Positions 35,087 to 45,055 are shown, numbered from the stretch's first letter. The stretch is 64,000 nucleotides of DNA from Bog-473 sp049513455 (GCA_049513455.1 JBEKWB010000001.1:62001-126000); one strand, 5' to 3'. Numbers and translations are program-made. The notes: generated by a model from the letters alone, not told the origin.

Positions 35087-35742
35087 CGCGACCCTCCTGG
35101 CTTGGTCGTCGCCTTCACGGAGTCACGCAGGACGACCACGCTGCCCCGGGCTCCGGGGACCGCCCCCTTCACCAGCACCAACTGGCGCTCGGGGTCGGCC
35201 GAGACCACCACCAGGTTGAGGGCGGTCACCTGCTTGCCGCCCATCTGCCCCGGCATGCGGGTCCCCTTGAAGACCCGGGACGGTGTGGCGCAGGCACCGA
35301 TGGAGCCCGGCACCCGGTGGCTCTTGTGGTTACCGTGTGAGGCGCCCTGACCCTTGAAGTTGTGGCGCTTCATGCCACCGGCGAACCCCTTGCCCTTGCT
35401 GACGGCGATGGCGTCCACCCGGTCGCCGGCCGCCCAGATGTCGGCCGCCAGTTCCTGGCCCACGCTGTACTCGGCCACGTCGTCGAGGCGCAGCTCGACC
35501 AGTCCGCGGCCCGGGTCCACGCTGGCCTTGGCGTAGTGCCCGATCTCGGGCTTGCTCAGGGTGGACGCGCGGCGGAAACCCCAGGTCACCTGCAGTGCCG
35601 AGTATCCGTCCGACTCGACCGTCTTGACCTGGACCACGCGCACAGGCGCGACTTTTAGCACCGTCACCGGGATGGCGCGGTGCTGCTCGTCCCAGACCTG
35701 GGTCATGCCGACCTTCTCGCCGACGATCGCCTTGCTTGCCAC
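35083..35742 (-). CDS. rplC: 50S ribosomal protein L3
   Basis: This protein sits close to the peptidyl transferase centre. The 219-residue product begins MASKAIVGEKVGMTQVWDEQHR and has the conserved loop GMKRHNFKGQGASHGNHKSHRVPGSIGA and RMPGQMGGKQVTALNL. It is separated from rpsJ by an unusually long 227-nt spacer. Confidence 0.98.
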   Translation of the reverse strand: MASKAIVGEKVGMTQVWDEQHRAIPVTVLKVAPVRVVQVKTVESDGYSALQVTWGFRRASTLSKPEIGHYAKASVDPGRGLVELRLDDVAEYSVGQELAADIWAAGDRVDAIAVSKGKGFAGGMKRHNFKGQGASHGNHKSHRVPGSIGACATPSRVFKGTRMPGQMGGKQVTALNLVVVSADPERQLVLVKGAVPGARGSVVVLRDSVKATTKPGGSR

Positions 35743-35789
35743 GTGTCAATTCTCCCTGCGCTGCCCACGGCCTCCCGTGTGCACGCCAA

Positions 35790-35818
35790 CGCTCCGCCCG
35801 GGAATCCCGAGCGGAGCG
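35790..35818 (-). terminator. Strong hairpin between rpsJ and rplC
   Basis: Arms CGCTCCGC and GCGGAGCG enclose an inner CGGG/CCCG stem with loop AAT; one mismatch separates the two stems. There is no U-tract on the minus strand, so it is more likely an attenuator, processing or pause element than a simple intrinsic terminator. Confidence 0.5.
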
Positions 35819-35924
35819 CTCGAATGGTTTGGCGTGAGGTACCGGCATACACCGGCGTTCACGCACTTCTGTTGTAGATGGGGGCGCTGGAGGCGCCACC
35901 GCGGTGCCGAAATCGGCCCGTGCG

Positions 35925-35954
35925 ACGTTACACCACCCGGCCTTCCTCTGCCAG
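35925..35954 (-). promoter_or_regulatory. Possible internal promoter upstream of rplC
   Basis: On the minus strand CTGGCA and TAACGT are spaced by 18 nt, within the rpsJ-rplC gap and upstream of the hairpin at 35790-35818. The -35 match is weak. If real, rplC and the downstream S10/spc genes would have their own start with a ~180-nt leader. Confidence 0.35.
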
Positions 35955-35969
35955 GCGGACAGCCCTGAT

Positions 35970-36296
35970 TCAGGCTGTTTGAATCTTTATCTCGATGTCC
36001 ACGCCTGCCGGCAGGTCGAGGCGCTGGAGCGAATCGACCGTTTTGGGCGTGTGTTCGACGATGTCCACCAACCGCTTGTGCACCCGCATCTCGAAGTGCT
36101 CACGGGAGTCCTTGTACTTGTGCGGCGAGCGGATCACCGTGTAGCGGTGCTTGTCGGTCGGCAGCGGAATGGGGCCCAGCACCTTGGCCTGGGTCCGCAG
36201 CACCGTCTGCACGATCTTCTCGGTCGACTGATCGAGGATCTCGTGGTCGTAGGCCTTGAGCCTGATGCGAATCTTCTGCTTGGGGCCGTCGGCCAT
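35970..36296 (-). CDS. rpsJ: 30S ribosomal protein S10 (NusE)
   Basis: This small-subunit protein is also a transcription antitermination partner of NusB and NusG. The 108-residue product has KIRIRLKAYDHEILDQSTEKIVQT, GPIPLPTDKHRYTVIRSPHKYK and SREHFEMRVHKRLVDI. It follows tuf after 36 nt and is split from rplC by the 227-nt gap. A short inverted repeat (ACAGCC ... GGCTGT) overlaps its stop codon. Confidence 0.98.
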   Translation of the reverse strand: MADGPKQKIRIRLKAYDHEILDQSTEKIVQTVLRTQAKVLGPIPLPTDKHRYTVIRSPHKYKDSREHFEMRVHKRLVDIVEHTPKTVDSLQRLDLPAGVDIEIKIQTA

Positions 36297-36332
36297 GGTG
36301 GTGCCTGCTCTCGTTCGTTGCGTCGCGGTCTG

Positions 36333-37520
<1,188 letters not shown>

Positions 37521-37633
37521 CGCCGTAACTACTCCCTGATATCGGACGGGACCCCCGTGGGCCCGCCGCGGCGACCGAACGCCGCTTTCTTTGTCTGCTT
37601 GTCCGTCGTGTTGCCAGAGGCCGTTGGCTCCGG

Positions 37634-39733
37634 CTACTCCCCGTGGGCCCGGGCGATGATCTCCTTGGCGATCGACTCGGGCACTTCGTTGTACGAGTGA
37701 AACTGCATCGTGTACGTGGCGCGACCCTGGGTGCGCGAACGCAGGTCAGTAGCGTAGCCGAACATATCGGCCAGCGGTACCTGCGCATTGATCACGTGGC
37801 TGCTTCCCTGTTGGTCCATGCTTTGCACCTTGCCGCGCCGGGAGGACAGGTCCCCGATGACGTCGCCCATGTAGTCGTCGGGCGTCGTGACGGTGACCGC
37901 CATGACCGGCTCGAGCAGGACCGGGTTCGCGGCCCTGAGCGCCTTCTTGATGGCCATCGATCCGGCGATTTTGAAGGCCATTTCCGAGGAGTCCACGTCG
38001 TGGTAGGAGCCGTAGGTCAACAGGACCCGGACGTCGACCGTCGGGTAGCCGGCCAGGACCCCGGAGGTCAGCGCCTCCTGGATCCCCGCGTCGACCGAGG
38101 GGATGTACTCCTTGGGTATCACCCCACCGCTGATTTTGTCGACGAACTCGTAGCCTCCTCCGGGACCGGTGGGCTCGGCACTGATCACCACGTGGCCGTA
38201 CTGGCCCCGGCCACCGGTCTGGCGGACGTACTTCTCCTCGATCTTCTCCACCGAGTTGCGGATGGTCTCGCGGTAGGCCACCTGGGGCTTGCCCACGTTG
38301 GCGTCCACCCTGAACTCGCGCAGCATGCGGTCGACCAGCACCTCGAGGTGGAGCTCGCCCATGCCCGAGATGACGGTCTGGCCCGTCTCCTCGTCCGAGC
38401 GCACCCGGAACGTGGGGTCCTCCTCGCTGAGCGAGAACAGGGCCTTCGAGAGCTTGTCCTGGTCGGCCTTGGTCTTGGGCTCCACGGCCACGTGGATCAC
38501 CGGCTCGGGGAACTCCAGCGCCTCGAGCACGATCGGGTGGGCCGGGTCGCACAGGGTGTCGCCGGTGGTGGTGTTCTTGAGACCGACCACGGCCATGATG
38601 TCGCCGGCGAAGATGGCCTCCTTGGCCACCCGGTGGTTGGCGTGCATCTGGAGGATGCGGCCCACCCGCTCCTTCTTGTCCTTGGTCGAGTTGGTGACCG
38701 TGGAGCCGTTGGTGAGGGTGCCCGAGTAGACCCGGATGTAGGTCAGCTTGCCGACGTTGGGGTCGGTCATCACCTTGAAGGCCAGGGCGGAGAAGGCCTC
38801 GCTGTCGTCGGCCTTGCGCTCTTCGATCTCCTCGGGATGGTTGGGACGCGTGCCCTGCGTGGGAGGCAGGTCGAGCGGGCTGGGCAGATAGTCGATGACG
38901 GCGTCGAGCATCGGCTGCACGCCCTTGTTCTTGAAGGCCGACCCGCACAGGACCGGCACCACCTCGGCCGCCAGGGTGGCCGTGCGCAGGGCGCGTCGCA
39001 GGTCGGCCGCGGTGATCGGCTCCTCGGCCAGGTACTTCTCCATGATGATGTCGTCGAAGTTGGAGACGACGTCGATGAGCTGGTGGCGTGCGTCCTCGGC
39101 GTCGGACGCCATGGCCTCGGGGATGTCGCGGACGTCCCACTCCTCGCCCATGCCGTCGCCCCAGACCAGGGCCTTGTTCTCGAGCAGGTCGACCACGCCG
39201 ACGAACTCGGATTCGGCCCCGATGGGCAGTTGCGTGACGGCCGGCAGCGCGTCGAGCCGATCCCGGATCATCTCGACGGTGCGCTCGAAGTCGGCGCCGA
39301 TACGGTCCATCTTGTTGACGAAGCAGATCCGCGGGACGTGGTACTTGTTGGCCTGGCGCCATACCGTCTCGGTCTGGGGCTCCACGCCGGCCACGGCATC
39401 GAAGACCGCGACCGCACCGTCGAGCACCCGCAGGGACCGCTCCACCTCGACCGTGAAGTCGACGTGGCCCGGGGTGTCGATGATGTTGATCCAATTGTCA
39501 CGCCAGCTGCAGGTGGTGGCGGCGGAGGTGATGGTGATGCCCCGCTCCTGCTCCTGCACCATCCAGTCCATGGTGGCCGCACCCTCGTGGACCTCGCCGA
39601 TCTTGTAGTTGCGACCGGTGTAGTAGAGGATCCGCTCCGTGGTGGTGGTTTTGCCCGCGTCGATGTGCGCCATGATCCCGATGTTGCGGGTCTTGGCCAG
39701 GGGGAAATCGCGTGTGGGGAGGGCGTCAGCCAT
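37634..39733 (-). CDS. fusA: Elongation factor G
   Basis: This translocase GTPase drives movement of tRNA and mRNA. The 699-residue product has G1 AHIDAGKTT, DTPGHVDF and NKMDR, then the EF-G domains II-V, ending with the domain V motifs LSSRRGKVQ and FGYATDLRS. AAGGAA lies about 11 nt before the ATG. It is the third gene of the str operon rpsL-rpsG-fusA-tuf. Confidence 0.99.
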   Translation of the reverse strand: MADALPTRDFPLAKTRNIGIMAHIDAGKTTTTERILYYTGRNYKIGEVHEGAATMDWMVQEQERGITITSAATTCSWRDNWINIIDTPGHVDFTVEVERSLRVLDGAVAVFDAVAGVEPQTETVWRQANKYHVPRICFVNKMDRIGADFERTVEMIRDRLDALPAVTQLPIGAESEFVGVVDLLENKALVWGDGMGEEWDVRDIPEAMASDAEDARHQLIDVVSNFDDIIMEKYLAEEPITAADLRRALRTATLAAEVVPVLCGSAFKNKGVQPMLDAVIDYLPSPLDLPPTQGTRPNHPEEIEERKADDSEAFSALAFKVMTDPNVGKLTYIRVYSGTLTNGSTVTNSTKDKKERVGRILQMHANHRVAKEAIFAGDIMAVVGLKNTTTGDTLCDPAHPIVLEALEFPEPVIHVAVEPKTKADQDKLSKALFSLSEEDPTFRVRSDEETGQTVISGMGELHLEVLVDRMLREFRVDANVGKPQVAYRETIRNSVEKIEEKYVRQTGGRGQYGHVVISAEPTGPGGGYEFVDKISGGVIPKEYIPSVDAGIQEALTSGVLAGYPTVDVRVLLTYGSYHDVDSSEMAFKIAGSMAIKKALRAANPVLLEPVMAVTVTTPDDYMGDVIGDLSSRRGKVQSMDQQGSSHVINAQVPLADMFGYATDLRSRTQGRATYTMQFHSYNEVPESIAKEIIARAHGE

Positions 39734-39775
39734 GGTGCTGTGTGTTCCTTCGGATGGAAATGGAGTTGCGGTGCA

Positions 39776-40246
39776 CTACCAGCGGTAGTGGGCGAATGCT
39801 TTGTTCGATTCCGCCATCTTGTGCATGTCCTCGCGGCGCTTGACGGCGGCGCCGATGTTGTTGGAAGCGTCGAGGATCTCGCCGGCCAGGCGCTCGGCCA
39901 TGGTCTTCTCCCGGCGTTGGCGCGAGTACGTGGTCAACCAGCGGATGGCCAGGGTGGTGGCCCGGCGCGGGCGCACCTCGACCGGCACCTGGTAGGTGGC
40001 CCCGCCGACCCGGCGGCTCTTGACCTCGAGCTCGGGACGGGTGTTCTCCACGGCGCGCTTGAGGGCGGCGACCGGGTCCCCGCCCGAGCGCTCCTGGACC
40101 AGGTCCAAGGCGCCGTAGACGATGCGCTCGGCAAGGGTCCGCTTGCCACGGGACAGGATCTTGTTGACCACCTGGGTCACCAGGACCGAGCGGTACACCG
40201 GGTCCGGGGCCAACTCGCGTCGGGTTGCGGGTCCGTTACGGGGCAT
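39776..40246 (-). CDS. rpsG: 30S ribosomal protein S7
   Basis: This protein initiates assembly of the 30S head and lies at the E site. The 156-residue product begins MPRNGPATRRELAPDPVYRS and has LVTQVVNKILSRGKRTLAERIVYGAL and the C-terminal AESNKAFAHYRW. Its ATG overlaps the rpsL stop by one base. Confidence 0.98.
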   Translation of the reverse strand: MPRNGPATRRELAPDPVYRSVLVTQVVNKILSRGKRTLAERIVYGALDLVQERSGGDPVAALKRAVENTRPELEVKSRRVGGATYQVPVEVRPRRATTLAIRWLTTYSRQRREKTMAERLAGEILDASNNIGAAVKRREDMHKMAESNKAFAHYRW

Positions 40247-40617
40247 TAGGACTCCTTCTTGGCGCCGTAGCGACTGCGGGCCTGGCTGCGCTCACGGACA
40301 CCCGAGGTGTCGAGCGCGCCGCGGACCACCTTGTAGCGCACACCGGGCAGGTCCTTCACACGGCCACCGCGGACGAGGACGATGGAGTGCTCCTGCAGGT
40401 TGTGGCCCACACCGGGGATGTAGGCCGTGATCTCGACGCCGGAGGACAGGCGCACGCGTGCCACCTTGCGCAGGGCCGAGTTCGGCTTCTTGGGCGTGGT
40501 CGTGTACACCCGGGTGCACACCCCTCGCCGCTGGGGCGCGCCCTTGAGCGCAGGGGTCTTGGTCTTCGTCACCTTGGCCTGTCGTCCCTTGCGGACGAGC
40601 TGGGCGATTGTGGGCAC
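40246..40617 (-). CDS. rpsL: 30S ribosomal protein S12
   Basis: This decoding-centre protein has 123 residues. PTIAQLVRKGRQ is the usual N-terminus. TTTPKKPNSALRKVARVRL and VRGGRVKDLPGVRYKVVRG carry the two lysines whose changes give streptomycin resistance; both are wild type. The GTG at 40617 has AGAGG 6 nt upstream. It is the first gene of the str operon. Confidence 0.98.
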   Translation of the reverse strand: MPTIAQLVRKGRQAKVTKTKTPALKGAPQRRGVCTRVYTTTPKKPNSALRKVARVRLSSGVEITAYIPGVGHNLQEHSIVLVRGGRVKDLPGVRYKVVRGALDTSGVRERSQARSRYGAKKES

Positions 40618-40700
40618 GCGCTACCTCTCGATACTGAAATGGTGAACCCATGTGCGACGCGGTGACCGCGTAGGCCGAAGCCCCACATGGCAGACGGAAG

Positions 40701-40729
40701 ATGATAGCCCGTGGCCAGGGGTCCGACAA
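40701..40729 (-). promoter_or_regulatory. str operon promoter
   Basis: On the minus strand TTGTCG and TATCAT are separated by exactly 17 nt, with a predicted ~77-nt leader before rpsL. The 314-nt gap 40618-40931 between rpsL and the divergent pccB holds this promoter and the pccB -10-like hexamer. I see no gene in it. Confidence 0.7.
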
Positions 40730-40917
40730 TCGCGCCAGTCCACCCCGGCCTTCGCACCGCCCCTGCCCGGTGACGCACACGCCTGGGCAGTGCCGGGACA
40801 TCATGAATTTCCGTCCCGGCCAGTGTACCGTCCCCGCCGAAATCCCGGCGCGGCGCGGGGGCCCGGTTCCATTTCCGGCCCATTTCCCGCCCACTTCCGG
40901 CCCGCGGCCCGGAGCGT

Positions 40918-40923
40918 TAGCCT
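40918..40923 (+). promoter_or_regulatory. -10-like hexamer of pccB (probable leaderless start)
   Basis: TAGCCT ends 8 nt before the ATG at 40932 and no Shine-Dalgarno sequence lies between. This spacing places the transcription start at or next to the A of ATG. The same hexamer (TAGCCT) is used in the rpoB promoter candidate at 61880. Confidence 0.45.
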
Positions 40924-40931
40924 GCGTGCCT

Positions 40932-42488
40932 ATGGAACATTCGATGGCTGAACGTTTGGCGGACCTGGCGGACCGCAAGGAACAGGCCCTGCACGCAGGC
41001 AGCGAGGCCTCGGTGCAGCGCCACCACGCCAAGGGCAAGATGACGGCCCGGGAGCGGATCGACTACCTCCTCGACGAGGGCTCCTTCCAGGAGCTCGACA
41101 TGCTGGCCCGGCACCGGGCCCACGGCATGGGCCTGGAGGACAACCGCCCCTACACCGACGGCGTGGTCACCGGGTTCGGCACGATCGACGGCCGGCGGGT
41201 CTGCATCTTCAGCCAGGACTTCACCGTCTTCGGCGGCGCGCTCGGCGAGGTGTTCGCCGAGAAGATCCACAAGGTGATGGACCTGGCGGCCTCCACGGGG
41301 GTCCCGATGATCGGGCTCAACGACGGCGCCGGGGCGCGGATCCAAGAGGGGGTCGTCTCGCTGCACTCCTACGGAGGCATCTTCCACCGCAACGTGACGG
41401 CATCCGGGGTCATCCCCCAGATCAGCGTGATCATGGGGCCCTGCGCGGGCGGAGCGGTCTACTCCCCGGCCATGACCGACTTCATCTTCATGGTCCAGGG
41501 CACCTCGCACATGTTCATCACCGGGCCCGACGTGGTCAAGACCGTTACCGGCGAGGACGTGACGCTCGAGGAGCTGGGGGGCGCCATGAGCCACGCCACC
41601 AAGTCGGGCGTGGCCACCTTCGTGGCCCCCGACGAGAAGGCCTGCCTCGACGACGTCCGGCACCTGCTCTCCTTCCTGCCCTCGAACAACCTCGAGGAGC
41701 CGCCCCGGGAGCTGACCGGAGACGAGGGCGACCGCCAGGTACCCGAGTTGATCGACCTGATGCCGGCTTCGCCCAACCAGCCCTACGACATGAAAAAGGT
41801 CATCACCGCCGTCGTCGACAATGGGGACTACTTCGAGGTCCACCGGCACTGGGCCATGTCCATCACCTGCGGTTTCGCCCGGATGGACGGTCGCGTCGTG
41901 GGCATCGTCGGCAACCAGCCGGCCGTGCTGGCGGGCGTGCTCGACATCGATTCCTCCGAGAAGGCCTCCCGATTCGTCCGGACCTGCGACGCCTTCAACA
42001 TCCCTTTGCTCACCTTCGTGGACGTGCCCGGCTTCATGCCCGGGACCGACCAGGAGTACGGCGGCATCATCCGCCACGGGGCCAAACTCCTCTACGCCTA
42101 CTGCGAGTCCACGGTGCCCCGCATCCAGATCATCACGCGCAAGGCATACGGCGGCGCCTACGTCGTCATGAACTCCAAGTCGATCGGGGCCGACCTGGCG
42201 TTCGCCTGGCCCTCGGCGGAGCTGGCCGTGATGGGACCCAACGGCGCGGTCGAGATCGTCTACCGCCGCGAGCTGACCGAGGCACCGGATCCGGCGAGCC
42301 GCCGGGCGGAGCTCATTGACGAGTACACCGAGCGCTACGCCAATCCCTACATCGCGGCGGAACGGGGCTACATCGACGACGTCATCTCGCCGGCGGACAC
42401 CCGGGCGGTCATCTGCAAGAGCCTGGAGATCCTGGCCTCCAAGCACGAGGAGCTGCCCCGCCGCAAGCACGGCAACGTGCCCCTGTGA
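40932..42488 (+). CDS. pccB: Acyl-CoA carboxylase carboxyltransferase (beta) subunit, propionyl-CoA carboxylase type
   Basis: This subunit moves carboxyl from biotin to propionyl-CoA (or acetyl-CoA), giving methylmalonyl-CoA. The 518-residue product has the crotonase-like N and C halves: GKMTARERIDYLLDEGSF, the acyl-CoA oxyanion loop NDGAGARIQEG, GPCAGGAVYSPAMTDF, and the biotin-side FVDVPGFMPGTDQEYGGIIRHGAKLL with AYGGAYVVM. Substrate choice is inferred from overall type and the neighbouring ethylmalonyl-CoA genes. The biotin-carrying alpha subunit is not in the window. A second ATG at 40944 is possible. Its stop overlaps the next GTG. Confidence 0.92.
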   Translation: MEHSMAERLADLADRKEQALHAGSEASVQRHHAKGKMTARERIDYLLDEGSFQELDMLARHRAHGMGLEDNRPYTDGVVTGFGTIDGRRVCIFSQDFTVFGGALGEVFAEKIHKVMDLAASTGVPMIGLNDGAGARIQEGVVSLHSYGGIFHRNVTASGVIPQISVIMGPCAGGAVYSPAMTDFIFMVQGTSHMFITGPDVVKTVTGEDVTLEELGGAMSHATKSGVATFVAPDEKACLDDVRHLLSFLPSNNLEEPPRELTGDEGDRQVPELIDLMPASPNQPYDMKKVITAVVDNGDYFEVHRHWAMSITCGFARMDGRVVGIVGNQPAVLAGVLDIDSSEKASRFVRTCDAFNIPLLTFVDVPGFMPGTDQEYGGIIRHGAKLLYAYCESTVPRIQIITRKAYGGAYVVMNSKSIGADLAFAWPSAELAVMGPNGAVEIVYRRELTEAPDPASRRAELIDEYTERYANPYIAAERGYIDDVISPADTRAVICKSLEILASKHEELPRRKHGNVPL

Positions 42489-42817
42489 GCCCGGCGAAGG
42501 CGAGCCGGGCCACGAAGGCGAGCCGGACCACGAAGGCGAGCCGGGTCGAGGCCTCGCGCCGGCCCGAGGCCGAAGGCGGCGGGCAGCGCCACACAAACGG
42601 CCTGGCGGCCGTCAGCCCCGAGCAGCTGACCCTCCTCCCCCGACCCGAACCCCCGCCCGAGGCCCTGGCGGCCATCGCCGCCGCGGCGCAGCTGTTGTGG
42701 ACCCGGCCGGCGGCGCCCGAGGAACCGCACCCGGCGCACGACGCCTGGCGGTTCAGCGGGCGCTGGTGGGCCCAGCCGGCGCTCGTGCGGCGGGCCCGAC
42801 CATGGGCGCGCCCCTGA
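42485..42817 (+). CDS. Probable small epsilon-like subunit of acyl-CoA carboxylase
   Basis: This 110-residue protein is coupled to pccB by a GTGA overlap. The N-terminal ~25 residues are a basic repeat (KASRAT, KASRTT, KASRVE). The C-terminal part has LAAIAAAAQLLWTRP and DAWRFSGRWWAQPALVRRARPW. The overall layout, a variable head, a short helix and a Trp/Arg-rich end next to a carboxyltransferase gene, resembles actinobacterial AccE/PccE epsilon subunits. Sequence identity to these is weak, so the call rests mainly on context. Confidence 0.5.
   Translation: MSPAKASRATKASRTTKASRVEASRRPEAEGGGQRHTNGLAAVSPEQLTLLPRPEPPPEALAAIAAAAQLLWTRPAAPEEPHPAHDAWRFSGRWWAQPALVRRARPWARP
42495..42548 (+). repeat. 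Three tandem 18-bp repeats
   Basis: Three 18-bp units of CGAAGGCGAGCCGGGCCA type (one to four differences) start right after the end of pccB. They encode the KASR(A/T)T repeats at the head of the epsilon-like protein. Confidence 0.9.
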
Positions 42818-43119
42818 CCGTCTACGTCGACGACTGGCGCCAGCGGGCCACCATCCGCCAGGGTGAGGACCGCTGGTCACACCTCCTGGCCGACGATCCG
42901 GGCGAGCTCCATGCCCTGGCCGCCCTGCTCGGCATCCCGCTCCGGGGCTACCAGCGGCACCGGCGGTCGCCCGCCCTGAACCATTACGACCTGCCCGAGA
43001 GCCTCCGCCTGCGGGCCATCGAGCTCGGCGCGGTGGCCGTCACCTGGCGCCAGCTGGCCCGCCTCACCCGGGAGTGGCGGCGCGCTGGTGTTCGGCCAGG
43101 GCGACCAGATCCTCCATGA
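42802..43119 (+). CDS. DUF4031-type small protein
   Basis: This 105-residue protein begins MGAPLTVYVDDWRQRATIRQ and has RWSHLLADDPGELHALAALLGI, YQRHRRSPALNHYDLPESLR and AIELGAVAVTWRQLARLTREW. This pattern fits the DUF4031 family, common in actinobacteria and of unknown function. The ATG overlaps the end of the preceding gene by 16 nt. Its last 56 nt overlap the 3' end of the mutase gene on the other strand, so the C-terminal ~15 residues (GVRPGRPDPP) are probably not constrained. Confidence 0.75.
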   Translation: MGAPLTVYVDDWRQRATIRQGEDRWSHLLADDPGELHALAALLGIPLRGYQRHRRSPALNHYDLPESLRLRAIELGAVAVTWRQLARLTREWRRAGVRPGRPDPP

Positions 43120-45055
43120 TGTGCTCGAAGGAGTAGTCCTTCGGCGTATACACCGAGGCGACACCCTTGCCCCGCAGGACCTCGGCGTCGTCGGACGGGA
43201 TGATCCCCCCCACCACCACGGCGGCACCCACCCCGGCGATGCGCAGGCGGTCGAGAATGTCGGGGACCAGCTCCATGTGGGATCCCGACAGGATGGAGAG
43301 CCCCACGATGTCCACGTCCTCGTCCCGGGCCGCCGCCACGATCTGGGCCGGGGTGAGCCGGATGCCCTGGTAGATGACCTCGAACCCGGCATCCCGGGCC
43401 GCCACGGCAATCTGCTCGGCGCCGTTGGAGTGCCCGTCGAGTCCGGGCTTGGCCACCAGGAGCCGGGGCGGGCCGCCCGTCCGGGCGGCGAGCGCACGGG
43501 TGCGGACCACGAGGGGCGCCAGCTCGTCACCCCGGTGCCCCACTCCGCCGGCGACCCCGGTGGGGGCCCGGAACTCCCCGAAGACCTGGCGCAGGGCGCC
43601 GGCCCACTCCCCGGTGGTGCCTCCGGCATGGGCGAGGGCGATGGTGGCCTCCATGATGTTGGCGCCGGGCCCGTCGTCCTCGGCCACCTCTTTCAGCGCG
43701 TCGAGGGCCCGGCGGACGGCCGCCTGGTCGCGGCCGGCCCGCCAGCGCACCACGTCGGCGATCTGCTCGGCCTCGATCCGGTGGTCGACCTTCAAGATGT
43801 TCTCGATCTCACCGTCGCCGGTGAGGGGGGAGGGCGCCGTCTCGGTGAAGCAGTTCACCCCCACGACGCGCTGCTCGCCCGTCTCGATGCGCCGCACCCG
43901 CTCGGACTGGCTGCGCACCAGGCGCGCCTTGAGCTCGTCGATGGCCGCGAAGGCGCCCCCGAGCGCCTCGACGTCGGCCAGCTCGGCGCCGGCCGCCTCG
44001 ACCAGCTCGGCCGTCTTGGCTTCGATCACCGTGGAGCCCTCGAAGATGTCGCCGTACTCGAGGAGGTCGGTCTCGAAGGCCAGAATCTGCTGGATGCGCA
44101 GGGACCACTGCTGGTCCCACGGGCGCGGGAGGCCGAGGGCCTCGTTCCAGGCCGGCAGCTGCATGGCCCGGGCCCGGGCGCTCTTCGAGAGGGTGACCCC
44201 GAGCGATTCGAGCACAATCCGGGGCACGTTGTTCTCGGGTTGCTGCTCGGTCAGGCCCAAGGAGTTGACCTGCACCCCGTAGCGGAAGCGGCGCAGCTTG
44301 GGATCGGAGACCCCGTAACGCTCGGCGCAGATGCGATCCCACATGGCGGTGAAGGCCCGCATTTTGCAGGTCTCCTCGACGAAGCGCACGCTCGAATTGA
44401 CGAAGAAGCTGATCCGCCCGACGACGGCGGGGAACTCGGAGGGGTCCACCTTGCCCGAGCGACGGACCCCGTCGAGCACGCCGATGGCGGTGGCCAGCGC
44501 ATACGCGACCTCCTGGACCGGGGTGGCTCCCGCCTCCTGAAGGTGGTAGCTGCAGACGTTGATCGGGTTCCACTTGGGCGCATGGCGCACGGTGTAGGCG
44601 ATGGTGTCGACGGTCAGACGGAGGCTGGGGCCGGGAGGGAAGATGTAGGTCCCGCGGCTGAGGTACTCCTTGACGATGTCGTTCTGCGTCGTCCCCGATA
44701 GCAGGCGCGTCTCGACGCCCCGGTCCTCGGCGTGGGCGACGTAGAGGCCGAGCAGCCAGGCCGCGGTGGCGTTGATCGTCATGGAGGTGTTCATCTCGGC
44801 CACGGGAATCTGATCCATCAGCTGCTCAATGTGGCCCCGGTGGGCCACGGGGACCCCCACCTTCCCCACCTCGCCTGCCGCCTCGGGCGAGTCCGGGTCG
44901 TACCCGGTCTGGGTCGGCAGGTCGAAGGCGATGGAGAGCCCGGTCTGCCCCTTGGCCAGGTTGTTGCGGTACAGCTCGTTCGAGGCCCGCGCCGTGGAGT
45001 GGCCCGAATAGGTGCGCATGACCCACGGCGCATCCCGTGGGGTGTCCTGGCCCAT
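43064..45055 (-). CDS. ecm: (2R)-Ethylmalonyl-CoA mutase (MeaA/Ecm-type), B12-dependent
   Basis: This 663-residue single-chain acyl-CoA mutase has the TIM-barrel substrate domain followed by a C-terminal cobalamin domain with KPGLDGHSNGAEQI (DxHxxG), GLSILSGSH and VVVGGIIPS. The barrel has RTYSGHSTARASNELYRNNL and FDLPTQTGYDPDSPEAAGEVGKVGVPV in the form seen in MeaA/Ecm proteins rather than in methylmalonyl-CoA mutase (FDLATHRGYDSD). Ecm converts ethylmalonyl-CoA to methylsuccinyl-CoA. AGGAGGTGA before the ATG at 45055 is an almost perfect ribosome binding site. An isobutyryl-type mutase is the alternative. Confidence 0.87.
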   Translation of the reverse strand: MGQDTPRDAPWVMRTYSGHSTARASNELYRNNLAKGQTGLSIAFDLPTQTGYDPDSPEAAGEVGKVGVPVAHRGHIEQLMDQIPVAEMNTSMTINATAAWLLGLYVAHAEDRGVETRLLSGTTQNDIVKEYLSRGTYIFPPGPSLRLTVDTIAYTVRHAPKWNPINVCSYHLQEAGATPVQEVAYALATAIGVLDGVRRSGKVDPSEFPAVVGRISFFVNSSVRFVEETCKMRAFTAMWDRICAERYGVSDPKLRRFRYGVQVNSLGLTEQQPENNVPRIVLESLGVTLSKSARARAMQLPAWNEALGLPRPWDQQWSLRIQQILAFETDLLEYGDIFEGSTVIEAKTAELVEAAGAELADVEALGGAFAAIDELKARLVRSQSERVRRIETGEQRVVGVNCFTETAPSPLTGDGEIENILKVDHRIEAEQIADVVRWRAGRDQAAVRRALDALKEVAEDDGPGANIMEATIALAHAGGTTGEWAGALRQVFGEFRAPTGVAGGVGHRGDELAPLVVRTRALAARTGGPPRLLVAKPGLDGHSNGAEQIAVAARDAGFEVIYQGIRLTPAQIVAAARDEDVDIVGLSILSGSHMELVPDILDRLRIAGVGAAVVVGGIIPSDDAEVLRGKGVASVYTPKDYSFEHIMEDLVALAEHQRAATPG

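Noticed and set aside
42316..42801. Upstream extension of the DUF4031 frame
   Set aside because: It lies inside pccB and the epsilon-like gene in another frame. Family similarity starts at the ATG at 42802.
43064..45055. Classical methylmalonyl-CoA mutase
   Set aside because: The substrate-domain motif FDLPTQTGYD and the single-chain layout with an attached B12 domain of MeaA form fit ethylmalonyl-CoA mutase better, and ccr is nearby.
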